The notes: generated by a model from the sequence alone, not told the origin. Positions 16,169 to 23,907 are shown, numbered from the stretch's first letter. The stretch: DNA of 64,000 bases from Streptomyces zhihengii (GCF_016919245.1 NZ_JAFEJA010000001.1:5729501-5793500), one strand, 5' to 3'. Made by a program: numbers and translations.

Positions 16169-16483
16169 ATGGCCACCTTGGAGAGCACCCCGCCGCCCAC
16201 AGTCTTCGCATGGTGCCACTGGCACAAGGGCCCGTCCGGCACCGCGGTACTGATCCGCATCATCGAGCAGGGCTCAGGGCCCGGGGCGGCCCTGTACGCG
16301 TGCGCTCCGTGTCGTGAGCAGCGCGGCCTGGTCCCCGTCGACGAGCAGCCCGATGCGGTCGCGTACCGGGCGTACGTGGTCCACACGCAGGTGTGCACGG
16401 ACTGCACCGACACCGGACGGTGCGACGGCGGGGCGCAGCTGTGGAAGGCGTACCGGGCGGCGCTGGCCGTGCCCGTGTTCTGA
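16169..16483 (+). CDS. Small Cys-rich zinc-ribbon protein
   Basis: 104 residues with WCHWHKG near the N-terminus, then CAPCREQRG, then CTDCTDTGRCDGG, which makes two plausible zinc-binding Cys groups. No family is recognised. It is preceded by its own GCGCAATC motif block and stands alone between the XRE regulator and the noncoding hairpin region. The ATG at 16169 is preferred over the TTG at 16160. Confidence 0.6.
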   Translation: MATLESTPPPTVFAWCHWHKGPSGTAVLIRIIEQGSGPGAALYACAPCREQRGLVPVDEQPDAVAYRAYVVHTQVCTDCTDTGRCDGGAQLWKAYRAALAVPVF

Positions 16484-16501
16484 GCCTGGCCGCGGCAAGG
16501 G

Positions 16502-16747
16502 GTACTCGTCTGGTGAGTACTTCGGAGAGTGACGGCAGGGTTTCGGTCGTAGCGAAACCCTCATCAGTAATGAGGGTGGACCATCTTCGCGGCGGCGCGA
16601 ACAAGGTCGTTGGGCAGAGCTCCGCAACCGTTGCCGTCTGAGCAACAGTTGCCGAGGACCGTGGGCGGGTGACCCATGGTTGCCCGTACGGCAACGCAGA
16701 CCCCGGGGGGACGGGTGAGGGGCCGCAGACACGTCGTCTGCGGCCCC
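16502..16747. other. Noncoding stem-loop array, candidate transfer locus (clt) or origin
   Basis: The 386-bp space between the convergent AICE operons (16484-16869) has no convincing gene. Within 250 bp it holds GTACTC-N7-GAGTAC (16502-16520), a 9-bp-armed repeat AGGGTTTCG-N7-CGAAACCCT (16537-16561), CCCTCAT-N5-ATGAGGG (16558-16576), GTTGC-N7-GCAAC twice (16630-16646 and 16679-16695) and a 12-bp terminator stem. In known AICEs and streptomycete plasmids, the clt recognised by TraB is a noncoding repeat cluster near tra. The 7-nt spacer recurring in four hairpins suggests a common binding protein. Function is inferred. Confidence 0.5.
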
Positions 16748-16750
16748 TTT
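16719..16750. terminator. Intrinsic terminator-like hairpin between convergent AICE operons
   Basis: Perfect 12-bp stem GGGGCCGCAGAC / GTCTGCGGCCCC (16719-16730 and 16736-16747) with a 5-nt loop, followed by TTT on the plus strand. It is placed to end rightward transcription before the tra operon. Confidence 0.75.
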
Positions 16751-16869
16751 CCGGTGTCTGTGGCGGGCGCCTCCCTACCTCCCTAAGATCACGTTTGTGC
16801 AGGTCAGCCCTGGTGGGAGGCGGTAGGGACGCGGCCGGGGAGAACTCCCTCCCGAACCGCGCCCTCCCT

Positions 16870-18990
16870 CTACGCCTCCCCGTCGTTGGCGCGGCGTACG
16901 AGAGCGGCGATGACCCGCTCCGCGGAGACCTGCATCTTGCCGTCCGTCTTGTACGGCTCGGCCTCCCACGGGGCCAGGAACTCCCGCAGATCGGAGAACG
17001 TCCATGCCCCGTACGCGGCCCGGTTCCGTTCGGCGAGCAGCTGCAGCACCTCCTGCGTCCGCATCCGCGGTTCGTTGCCGAGCACGGCGACGATGTCGGC
17101 GAGCGGGTCGACGTCCGGCTGTTCGGCCGCGCGGGTGGCGACGCCCGCCCGGCGCTCCTTGGCCCGGTCCGCGATCTCCTGCGCCGCGTCTCCGTCGATG
17201 TAGTGCGTGCGCACCGTGATGGACGACTGGCCGGCCGCGAGCTTGAGCCCGTCACCCGCGATGACCAAGGTGCCCTTGTCCAGACCCTGACGCAGCTTGT
17301 GCGGCGCCGCCCCACCGTCCACCGCGGCTTCACCGACCGCCATGCGGGCCTGCGCCTCGGTGCCGAGCACCAGGGACGCACGGATGTGGTTGCCCTCCCG
17401 GGACCGCTTCGGAAGATTCTCGTTCGTCGGGTCCTGCGTGCCCTCCCACGTCGTGACGTCCACGGCCCGGCCCTGGTCGTGGATGGCCTTGATGGCTCGG
17501 AAGTAGCGGGACGTGTTCTTCGACCCGCCGTACGGGATCTTGTCGCCGTCGACGGCCGCGGACCCGTACGCCACCTGCGCCTCATCGACGATGACGACCA
17601 GCGGATCCCACGTGCCTCCCGGGTTGGTCAGGCGCCGGTTCATCTCCCGCACCGCGGCCTCCACCATCTCCGTGGCCGCGATGACGTGCTCATCCGTCGG
17701 CCCCTCGATCAGCACGTCCGCGATGCCGGCGAACATCCCCCAGTCACCAATGCCCTTGAGATCCGCGATGACGAACCGAACACGGGCGTCGAACGCGAGC
17801 CACAAGGCCAGGGCCCGGAGTGAGGCGGTCTTCCCCTGGTTCGACAGCCCGGTGATGAGCATCATCCGCTGGTACAGGCTGACCATGGCTGCGTCCCCGC
17901 GCAGGTCCTGCCCCCACGGGGCGCGGCCGGTCTTGTAGTTCGCGGTCGTCTCCGCGTCGGTGACGAGCGGGGACGGGCCGATCGGCTCGTCCAGGGCGCC
18001 GGACTCCGCGATCCACAGGCGGACCGTGCGGGGCGACGGCGGGATCGTGATGAACACCTCGTGTTCGTGCCGGTTCAGGTTCTCGGCCAGCTTCCTGCGC
18101 CGGTTCTGGATCTCCTCGGTGGACACCCCGGACGGCAGGTGAACGTCGACTTCGACACCGCACCCGGCAATGACGATGGGGGAGAGCATCTGCGCGCCGA
18201 CGTCGCCCATGTCCTTGATGGCCTTCTTCAGCGGGGCGACACCGAGGTCACGCATCGCGGTGACGACGATCGAGGGGGTGATCGCGGTCCCGTCGCTGCT
18301 GCGCTGGTGCGCGGGCAGCGCCCAGTCGGGGGCGGTCCGGGAGTGCCGGCCGACGGACCACAGCGCACCGAGGATCGCCCACGGCAGGAGCATCGAGGCG
18401 ACACCCCACACGACGGTGCCGATGATGACGGCCCACCGGATGGCGGTGATGAGCGCCATCGTCGGGGCGAGGACGTCGGCGACGTCCCCATTGGCGACGG
18501 CCAGCGCGGCCCCGGTCCCGAGGAGCACACCGGCACCGACCGCGACCCCGGACACGGCACTGCGGGCGATGTGCTGCGGGGACGTCAGGAGTTCCATGCG
18601 GCGGCGGTGGCGCTGCGCCCGGAACTGCTGCCCGCGCTCCTCCCACTCCTTGGCCTCGTCAAGGTTCCCGGCGGCTTCGGCGGCGCGGATCATCCGCTCG
18701 TACCGGGCGGCGCTGCGTCCGTCCCACGCCCGCCGGGTCACGATGCGCGTCCCACCGGCGAGATACCCGCCGTGCCGGACGGCCAGGCGCCCGACGGCGG
18801 CGGTGCGGTCGTGTCGGGCCAGTTCCACGGCGCGGCGCACGGTACGGACGTGGAGACGCGGCCGGGGTACCGCGGGCCGCTCCTCGACGGGGGCCTGCCC
18901 GGGCGCCTCGGTGTCGAGTGCCTCGGGCGGGATGGGGGTCAGCTTGGTGAGGGTGTGCCCGTTGACGGGGCGACGGATGGTTTCCGACAT
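16870..18990 (-). CDS. FtsK/SpoIIIE-type conjugative DNA translocase (TraB-like)
   Basis: 706 residues. A cytoplasmic N-terminal part of about 140 residues is followed by two membrane segments (about 146-166 and 186-210). The ATPase domain has Walker A GLSNQGKT (381-388), an FtsK-like DLKG (410-413) and Walker B LVVIVDEA (464-471). A C-terminal winged-helix region (about 645-700, ending SAERVIAALVRR) resembles the DNA-reading domain of TraB/FtsK. Such hexameric motors move double-stranded DNA between mycelia and are the main transfer protein of AICEs. AGGAG lies 8 bp before the ATG at 18988-18990. It is the last gene of the leftward operon. Confidence 0.93.
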   Translation of the reverse strand: MSETIRRPVNGHTLTKLTPIPPEALDTEAPGQAPVEERPAVPRPRLHVRTVRRAVELARHDRTAAVGRLAVRHGGYLAGGTRIVTRRAWDGRSAARYERMIRAAEAAGNLDEAKEWEERGQQFRAQRHRRRMELLTSPQHIARSAVSGVAVGAGVLLGTGAALAVANGDVADVLAPTMALITAIRWAVIIGTVVWGVASMLLPWAILGALWSVGRHSRTAPDWALPAHQRSSDGTAITPSIVVTAMRDLGVAPLKKAIKDMGDVGAQMLSPIVIAGCGVEVDVHLPSGVSTEEIQNRRRKLAENLNRHEHEVFITIPPSPRTVRLWIAESGALDEPIGPSPLVTDAETTANYKTGRAPWGQDLRGDAAMVSLYQRMMLITGLSNQGKTASLRALALWLAFDARVRFVIADLKGIGDWGMFAGIADVLIEGPTDEHVIAATEMVEAAVREMNRRLTNPGGTWDPLVVIVDEAQVAYGSAAVDGDKIPYGGSKNTSRYFRAIKAIHDQGRAVDVTTWEGTQDPTNENLPKRSREGNHIRASLVLGTEAQARMAVGEAAVDGGAAPHKLRQGLDKGTLVIAGDGLKLAAGQSSITVRTHYIDGDAAQEIADRAKERRAGVATRAAEQPDVDPLADIVAVLGNEPRMRTQEVLQLLAERNRAAYGAWTFSDLREFLAPWEAEPYKTDGKMQVSAERVIAALVRRANDGEA

Positions 18991-19075
18991 GATGGGATCT
19001 CCTGCTGCTCGATGGGCGGTACGGGACACGAGGCGGCCGGCTGTCTTGGCGGATTGCGGCCGCCTCGTGGTGTAG

Positions 19076-19402
19076 CTACTGGCGTTCGGCCTTGTTCACG
19101 GCCCGCTCCGACCGCTTGAGCGCCTGCTCGGCGTCACGGACCCGTTGCCTGGCCGTGGCCCGGTCCTCCCGGGCCGCCGTGCGGAACTGCGCCTTGGCGG
19201 TGGCGACTGCCGCACGGTCCGACTCCCGGACCGCGTACAGGGCGTTGAGCTCGCGTCGGCCGCGCTCTTCGGCTGCGGCGTCGATGCGGTCGATGCGGCG
19301 CTCCTTCGCGGCCTCGGGGTTCAGGCCGGCCAGCGCCATACGGGATCCCTCGCGGACCAGCTTGCGGCGGGTGCGCTTCTCGGCCGGGGTGTAGACGAAC
19401 AT
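19076..19402 (-). CDS. Small charged coiled-coil AICE protein
   Basis: 108 residues, rich in Arg, Ala and Glu (ARQRVRDAEQALKRSERAVNK at the end), predicted to be almost entirely helical and coiled. No family is recognised. AGGAG stands 6 bp before the ATG at 19400-19402; a GTG one codon earlier is possible. It lies between the translocase and a membrane protein in the transfer operon, so an accessory transfer role is likely. Confidence 0.6.
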   Translation of the reverse strand: MFVYTPAEKRTRRKLVREGSRMALAGLNPEAAKERRIDRIDAAAEERGRRELNALYAVRESDRAAVATAKAQFRTAAREDRATARQRVRDAEQALKRSERAVNKAERQ

Positions 19403-19481
19403 CACGATCTCCTCGGGTGGCTGGGTCGGGACTGTCCCGGCTCCCCTTGGCGCCCGGTGGGGCGGGCGCCGCGGGCAGCCG

Positions 19482-19796
19482 TCAGTCCTTCCGCCGGACG
19501 TCCTGCCACACGCTGCGGAGGACCAGCAGGCACACCGTCAGGGCCACAGCGGAGATCGCGACGGCGACCGCGGACACGGCCACCGCGAGCAGCAGGGCCG
19601 ATCCGCCGGCCCCGATGGCGAGCCACTTCGCAGCACCACCGGACGACCGGACCACGGGGGCCGGGGCGGGGTGTACCGAATCGGTACCCCCTCGGGCGAG
19701 CTGCTGCGCCTGGAGCACGGCGAGGATCAACGCGACCTGCTCCGTGTTCGCCTGCGCGTCGACTGCGTCGCGGGCAGCCTTCTCAAGGTCGCTCAT
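19482..19796 (-). CDS. Small membrane protein of the transfer operon (Spd-like)
   Basis: 104 residues: a soluble helix (MSDLEKAARDAVDAQANTEQ), a Ser/Pro linker, and a long hydrophobic C-terminal half (AAKWLAIGAGGSALLLAVAV, then SAVAVAISAVALTVCLLVL) able to span the membrane twice. Its start overlaps the stop of the preceding gene by 4 bp. Small hydrophobic proteins in this position of streptomycete plasmids are spread (Spd) proteins that help intramycelial transfer; the assignment here is by position and topology. Confidence 0.6.
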   Translation of the reverse strand: MSDLEKAARDAVDAQANTEQVALILAVLQAQQLARGGTDSVHPAPAPVVRSSGGAAKWLAIGAGGSALLLAVAVSAVAVAISAVALTVCLLVLRSVWQDVRRKD

Positions 19797-20557
19797 GCGG
19801 TCGCCTCCTTCGCGACCAGAACCAGCGGCACCGGGCCCGCCTCGGCCGCGGCCTTCTCCTCGGTCAGCTGGGTGAACACCTTCGCGACATACGACGCGCT
19901 ACGGGTGGACACCCGGGCCGTCTCCCGTACACCGGCCCCGTTCACCCACCCCGCCTCGATGACCTCCCGGGCCTGCTCGGCAGACAGCCGGGTGTCCACC
20001 TTCGGCGGGTCCGGGGGCGGGGGCACGGCCAGGGTGAACACCCGGGGCACACCGCAGATGACCAGCGGTTCCGCCACCGGGGTCGCCTCGATCGCAGGGG
20101 GCTCCACAGTGTGGAGAGCGTTCACGGGTACGGGGGTGGACACCGGGTGTACGGCGGGGTGTTCACCCGGGCCCGGGGCGGTGCGCTCCAGGGTGTTCAC
20201 CACGGGCTCGGCAGTCGTTGCCGTCTGAGCAACAACTGGTGCCTCGGCGAGGCGGTGGACACGCCACAGGACGAGCGGAGCGATCGCGGACACCCCGACG
20301 ACGAGCGGCCACGACACGGTGAGCAGCCCGGCTTCGACCATGTGCGCCGCGGCGTTCACGAGGATCATCGCGCCGACGACCGCGGGCACGTCCCGGTGCG
20401 CGCGCAGGGCCCGGACCGCGTAGATGTCGAGCGCGGCCGGCACACCCCCGGCGGTCCACTGGCCGAACCCTGCGGCGCGGGCGAGCGCGTACTCAGCGGA
20501 CGCGGTGACGACCAGGGCCGCGGCCAGGGCAGCCCACGCGAGCGGATCGCGCTTCAT
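19793..20557 (-). CDS. SpdB-like membrane protein with C-terminal helix-turn-helix
   Basis: 254 residues. Three hydrophobic segments occupy about residues 7-30, 58-75 and 80-98 (WAALAAALVVTASAEYAL, VVGAMILVNAAAHMV, WPLVVGVSAIAPLVLW). A Pro/Val-rich linker follows, then a C-terminal DNA-binding-like region (LSAEQAREVIEAGWVNGAGVRETARVSTRSASYVAKVF). The membrane plus helix-turn-helix layout is typical of AICE SpdB/DUF2637-like proteins. ATGA overlaps couple it to both neighbours. The coding sequence contains the 19-bp element shared with the 16.6-kb hairpin region. Confidence 0.72.
   Translation of the reverse strand: MKRDPLAWAALAAALVVTASAEYALARAAGFGQWTAGGVPAALDIYAVRALRAHRDVPAVVGAMILVNAAAHMVEAGLLTVSWPLVVGVSAIAPLVLWRVHRLAEAPVVAQTATTAEPVVNTLERTAPGPGEHPAVHPVSTPVPVNALHTVEPPAIEATPVAEPLVICGVPRVFTLAVPPPPDPPKVDTRLSAEQAREVIEAGWVNGAGVRETARVSTRSASYVAKVFTQLTEEKAAAEAGPVPLVLVAKEATA
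20216..20234. repeat. Second copy of the 19-bp GTTGC-N7-GCAAC element
   Basis: CGTTGCCGTCTGAGCAACA is identical here and at 16629-16647. It contains the GTTGC-N7-GCAAC dyad and lies inside the SpdB-like gene. An exact 19-bp match 3.6 kb away within one element, centred on a dyad, points to a protein-binding site rather than chance. Confidence 0.6.
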
Positions 20558-20781
20558 CGGCCGGCCTCCTTGTCGAGAGCGGCGACGAGTTCGCGGAGGC
20601 GCATCTCCAGACCGGTAGCGGCGCGGACCATCGCGTCGTGGTCGTGGATGTTCGCGGACGCCTTGTCGGCGAGGACCTTCCGGGCAAGGCGCAGCGCCAT
20701 GTCGACCGGGGCAACGAACGGGTCGCCGTCCGTTGCCGGGTCGTACAGGGGAGTGTGCAGGGCGCTCGTGTCGACGCTCAC
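20554..20781 (-). CDS. Small hypothetical AICE protein
   Basis: 75 residues: MSVDTSALHTPLYDPATDGD, then a helical part (VDMALRLARKVLADKASAN, GLEMRLRELVAALDKEAG). Not recognised. It is coupled by ATGA to SpdB downstream and overlaps the upstream zinc-ribbon-like gene. It is probably a soluble accessory protein of the transfer operon. Confidence 0.6.
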   Translation of the reverse strand: MSVDTSALHTPLYDPATDGDPFVAPVDMALRLARKVLADKASANIHDHDAMVRAATGLEMRLRELVAALDKEAGR

Positions 20782-21275
20782 AGGCCGACCGCCTTGTCCA
20801 TCAGTGCGAGCAGCTGCTCACCGGTGATGCGGGCGTCGTCGTACATGACGGTGCAGCGCTCGCCGTGCTGCTCGATCCGCACCGGGAGTTCGTCGGCCGG
20901 CAGGGTCGTCACGACGGTGTGGCCGATGTTGGTGCACGCAACGGCGCGGGCGGCCGGGTACAGGTGGCGCGCCTCGGTGAAAAGCTCCCGGGCGCTCTCG
21001 TAGCTGATCTGCGCCGGGTCGAACGTGACGCGCAGCGCGCCGCCCTTGCGGCCGTACAGGAGCGGGAGCCCGTCGGCGAGGTGGTGCTCAACGAACACGG
21101 TCGCGGACTGGGCGGGCTGCTCGACCACGGTGCACGGGGTGGTGCAGGCGAACAGCTGGGCACCGGACGGGGAACGGTCACCCGTCGGCCGCTGCTCGGT
21201 GTCGTCGGCGCCGCAGTTGATGCAGGCGAGCCCGTCAAACTGGGCGGCGGTGAGAGTGGGTACGGTAAAGCTCAT
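20778..21275 (-). CDS. Hypothetical AICE protein with N-terminal zinc ribbon
   Basis: 165 residues. CINCGADD near residue 18 and a second CTTPC at about 45 form a likely zinc ribbon. A beta-rich middle part and a C-terminal VMYDDARITGEQLLALMDKA follow. AGGGAG lies about 9 bp before the ATG at 21273-21275. It is the first gene of the leftward transfer operon, whose promoter must lie in 21276-21483. Function unknown. Confidence 0.6.
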   Translation of the reverse strand: MSFTVPTLTAAQFDGLACINCGADDTEQRPTGDRSPSGAQLFACTTPCTVVEQPAQSATVFVEHHLADGLPLLYGRKGGALRVTFDPAQISYESARELFTEARHLYPAARAVACTNIGHTVVTTLPADELPVRIEQHGERCTVMYDDARITGEQLLALMDKAVGL

Positions 21276-21483
21276 GGTCTGGACTCCCTGTGGTGAAGGG
21301 GTCCGGCCGTAGGTCCCGGTAGAGGTGTCCAACCACCTCCCGGGGCCGTCCCGTTCTCGTACGTATGCCGTACACATGAGGACGGGAAGGGCCGGGATGA
21401 CGCGGGATAACGCATGATGCGTTTTCGCTGGTCAACCGGCCTGTGACGACGTTCCCGCAGGTAGCGGGCCTAGCAGGAACGCA

Positions 21484-21527
21484 CTTACAAAGCAGATGTC
21501 GGCGGTTCGAAACCGTCCGCGCCCACC
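21484..21527 (+). repeat. attR: right 44-bp attachment repeat
   Basis: Identical to 6542-6585 and corresponds to the 3' half of tRNA-Val from the anticodon loop onward. No tRNA 5' half precedes it, so this is the chromosomal 3' end displaced by integration. The original tRNA terminator hairpin still follows at 21536. Confidence 0.95.
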
Positions 21528-21535
21528 AGTGCGAA

Positions 21536-21566
21536 GGCCCCCAGCCGGTTCAGGCTGGGGGCCTTT
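21536..21566 (+). terminator. Original tRNA-Val terminator, now behind attR
   Basis: GGCCCCCAGCC, a 6-nt loop GGTTCA, and GGCTGGGGGCC form a perfect 11-bp stem followed by TTT, 9 bp after the displaced tRNA 3' end. This is the usual position of a tRNA terminator, and it supports this flank as the ancestral right side of the integration site. Confidence 0.85.
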
Positions 21567-21960
21567 GACATCTCACGAGGCCACCGGACCGCTACGGGCC
21601 GTGATGTGTGCGCATCCTTCGAGCGCGAACTGCTGCCGAAGAACGTCGGAGGCGCCCGCGCTCAAGCTGAAACGCCCGGTCGAGCACGGCATCGTCACCC
21701 GGGTGGACACCGGCACCTTCGCCGGGAAGCAGCAACCGATCAAGGCCCGGGACCAGCGGTCCGAGCTCTGCCCTCACCTCGCAGCGGACACAGCTCACGG
21801 ACCGTCCTCCCGGAGGCGAGGAGCAGGGGGCGGGGTCGAACAGCATGGGGCGAGGGGCGCGCCCGCGCGGGAGCCGGCCCCGGCGGCCTCGTACTCTCCC
21901 TCGCCGCAGCGGCTCGGTCGGTCGTCCTGGCCGGAAGATCAGGAGCTCAGGAATTCAGGC
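21567..21960. other. Gene-free stretch after attR
   Basis: 394 bp without a convincing gene. One plus frame contains LKLKRPVEHGIVTRVDTGTF near 21660-21720, faintly like a MreB/actin-type motif, but there is no start, no continuation and no matching neighbour, so it is not called. The region may be degraded chromosomal sequence next to the insertion. Confidence 0.5.
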
Positions 21961-22260
21961 TCACTTCGTGCACCGTACCGTGGCGTCCGACCAGTACATG
22001 AACTGACTGATCTGTCGTGTGTACGGGATGCCGGACGGGAAGCACGTGTAACGCGGGTAGCCGGCGAACGACGCCCGGGTGTAGGCGTCGTTGTGAGCGG
22101 AGTTCTCGGCCGTCCACGCGCTCGACCCGGTGCCGAAGCCGCTGAAGTACTCGGTCGTCACAGGTGCCGGGACTGCGGAAGCCGTGCCCACGCCGCCCAG
22201 GCCCGTCATGCCGAGCGCCGCTGTGAAGGCGAAAGTCAGGCCTACGAAGGATCTCTTCAT
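21961..22260 (-). CDS. Small secreted protein
   Basis: 99 residues. A classical signal peptide (MKRSFVGLTFAFTAALGMTG...) has a probable cleavage after TASA (about residue 29). The mature part of about 70 residues has two cysteines (YTCF and VRCTK at the end) that could form one disulphide, and many aromatic residues. Not recognised. AGGGAG lies 11 bp upstream. TTGCCT and GTTAAG about 17 bp apart further upstream (22370-22400 region, minus strand) could be its promoter. Confidence 0.65.
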   Translation of the reverse strand: MKRSFVGLTFAFTAALGMTGLGGVGTASAVPAPVTTEYFSGFGTGSSAWTAENSAHNDAYTRASFAGYPRYTCFPSGIPYTRQISQFMYWSDATVRCTK

Positions 22261-23028
22261 TCTCGTTTCGTCTCCCTGTGTTGGAGCGTGTCTCGCTCTG
22301 GGCCAGAAGCTAACAGCGAGCCGGAGGCCGCGAGGGAGAGTCCCACAGGAACGCTGAAGAAACATACGGACGCTTAACTCCGCTGCTGTAAAGGCAAGTT
22401 GGCTCAATCGAGTGGGTGGAGAGAAGGGGCTGGACGAAGGCTCCGGGTCTCCGCCGGGGCTGCTGATGGCACGTTCGCGGCGCACCGGGGACGGCCGCGC
22501 CAGGGCCGGGGTGTTCTGCGAACGCCCGGCAATACGTGGCGCCGGTTCACGCGGCAGGGCGGGCTCCGATTGCCACGGGCAGGGCGCCGCACTGCTCCTG
22601 GTCCAGGCGGTGGAGGGCTTCGGCATGGCGTTCGGCGAAGCCGGTTCGGTCACCGTGAGCACTTCGACCGCGGTATCCCTGTGCGAGGCACTCGTGCGGT
22701 ACGCGATTCGATGCGACTCGTGGGGGAATGCACCCGGAGGCGGAGCGGGCCGGGGGCGGCGACGGTGCGGCGAGGCAGGGGGCAGAGCTGGGAGCGCCGG
22801 CGGCAGCGGTGCGCTTTGCGCCGGGCCCGGGAACCGTGGGAGCGGGCGGTGAGGCGCCCGCGGTCGGGCAGCGGCGGATGTGTGGCGAGCCGAGTCGCCC
22901 GAGGCGCGCCCCGGCGGGGCGGTCCGTGGTGGCCGGGGTGATGTCGCGCCCGCCGGGTCACGGCGGATGGTCCACGCCGCGATCGTCCGTTCATGGCAGG
23001 AGAGCAACTCCCGATCCAGGAGGTCCAC
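22261..23028. other. Long gene-free stretch
   Basis: 768 bp. Frames across it read as low-complexity Arg/Ala/Pro/Gly sequence without domain patterns or ribosome binding sites. The AT-richer part at 22290-22400 probably carries the promoter of the leftward secreted protein. A strong AGGAGG at 23017-23022 belongs to the DUF4062 gene. Confidence 0.5.
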
Positions 23029-23907
23029 ATGCCCCTTCAGACGACCACGCTGACCGTCCTGATCGCGTCACCCGGGGACACGGCCTTGGAGCGGGACGCC
23101 GTGGAGGACGTGATCCGCAGCTGGAACAGTGACCACACGCTCGAACAGAAGGTGCATCTCCTCGCCCTGAGATGGGAGTTGGACTCCTTTCCGGTGATCG
23201 GGCGAGGGACCGCGCAGGAGATGGTCAACAGTCAGTTCGCGGACAAGGCGGACATCGTCGTGGGGCTGTTCTACAGTCGCCTCGGGCATCCCACGGCCAG
23301 TGCGCCGTCCGGCACGGCGGAGGAGATCTCCCGTGCCGTCGATCGCGGTGCGGCGGTCCACGTGTTCTTCTCCGGTGCCAATATTCCGCAGGACCATGAC
23401 GCCCAGCAGTTCGCCGCGCTGCGAGAGTTCAGGGAGCAGCTGCGCGGGTCCGGACTGCTGGGGGCGTACAGCTCGCCGGACGACCTCAAGGCGAAGGTGC
23501 GGACATGTCTGGAGCATGACGTCCATCTCCTCACGGACGCGGTCGAGACGGCCAGTGCCCAGTCTCCGGCGAGTGCCGCCGTCATGCGCTGCAGGTATCT
23601 CAGTGAGGACCAGCAGTACACGGACAGTCTCGGGCGCCTGAAGACGCGTCAGGTTCGTCAGCGTCTCCGGGTGGAGAATCTGGGTACGGGCGCCGCCGAG
23701 CACATCGAGGTGGTGGTCGAACCACTCGGGGAAGGGGCATCACCGGTGGTGGGCGACGACTTGACCGCTGAGCGTCTGCCCTCCCACACCTACTTCGACA
23801 TTCCGGTGGCTCCGACCTTCGGTTCGAGTCCGCAGGCGCGTGTGGTGATCACCTGGGAGGAGTCCGGGGAGCAGTTCTCCGAGAGGCAGACGGTTCGCTG
23901 GACGTGA
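23029..23907 (+). CDS. DUF4062-domain protein
   Basis: 292 residues from the ATG at 23029, with AGGAGG 6 bp upstream. The N-terminus TTTLTVLIASPGDTALERDAV, then VIGRGTAQEMVNSQFADKADIVVGLFYSRLG, and GTAEEISRAV match DUF4062, a nucleotide-recognition domain related to TIR folds that is common in bacterial conflict and signalling proteins. The C-terminal half (from about residue 195) is beta-rich, resembling an immunoglobulin-like or C2-like module (RQRLRVENLGTGAAEHIEVVVEPLGEG). It is convergent with a two-gene operon of unknown function. Effector or sensor role is inferred from the family. Confidence 0.75.
   Translation: MPLQTTTLTVLIASPGDTALERDAVEDVIRSWNSDHTLEQKVHLLALRWELDSFPVIGRGTAQEMVNSQFADKADIVVGLFYSRLGHPTASAPSGTAEEISRAVDRGAAVHVFFSGANIPQDHDAQQFAALREFREQLRGSGLLGAYSSPDDLKAKVRTCLEHDVHLLTDAVETASAQSPASAAVMRCRYLSEDQQYTDSLGRLKTRQVRQRLRVENLGTGAAEHIEVVVEPLGEGASPVVGDDLTAERLPSHTYFDIPVAPTFGSSPQARVVITWEESGEQFSERQTVRWT

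Larger units (their letters stand above)
6542..21527. mobile_element. Actinomycete integrative and conjugative element (AICE) in tRNA-Val
   Basis: About 15.0 kb bounded by identical 44-bp direct repeats that start in the tRNA-Val anticodon loop. Gene content matches the AICE plan established for elements such as pSAM2 and SLP1: tyrosine recombinase next to the tRNA, XRE regulator, MerR-like excisionase, replication protein, an FtsK/SpoIIIE-type translocase for double-stranded DNA transfer, and Spd-like membrane proteins for intramycelial spread. All core modules look intact, so it may still be excisable. Unusual cargo is an HNH nuclease plus a phage-like small terminase. No resistance or metabolic cargo is visible. 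Confidence 0.92.

Noticed and set aside
21640..21740. MreB or actin-like protein remnant (LKLKRPVEHGIVTRV in one frame)
   Set aside because: Only a 15-residue resemblance, with no start, no flanking actin motifs and no synteny. Too weak to annotate.
22399..22985. Open frames on both strands suggesting a protein gene before DUF4062
   Set aside because: Compositions are biased to Arg, Ala, Pro and Gly in all frames, with no ribosome binding site or domain pattern. High-GC DNA leaves long open frames by chance.
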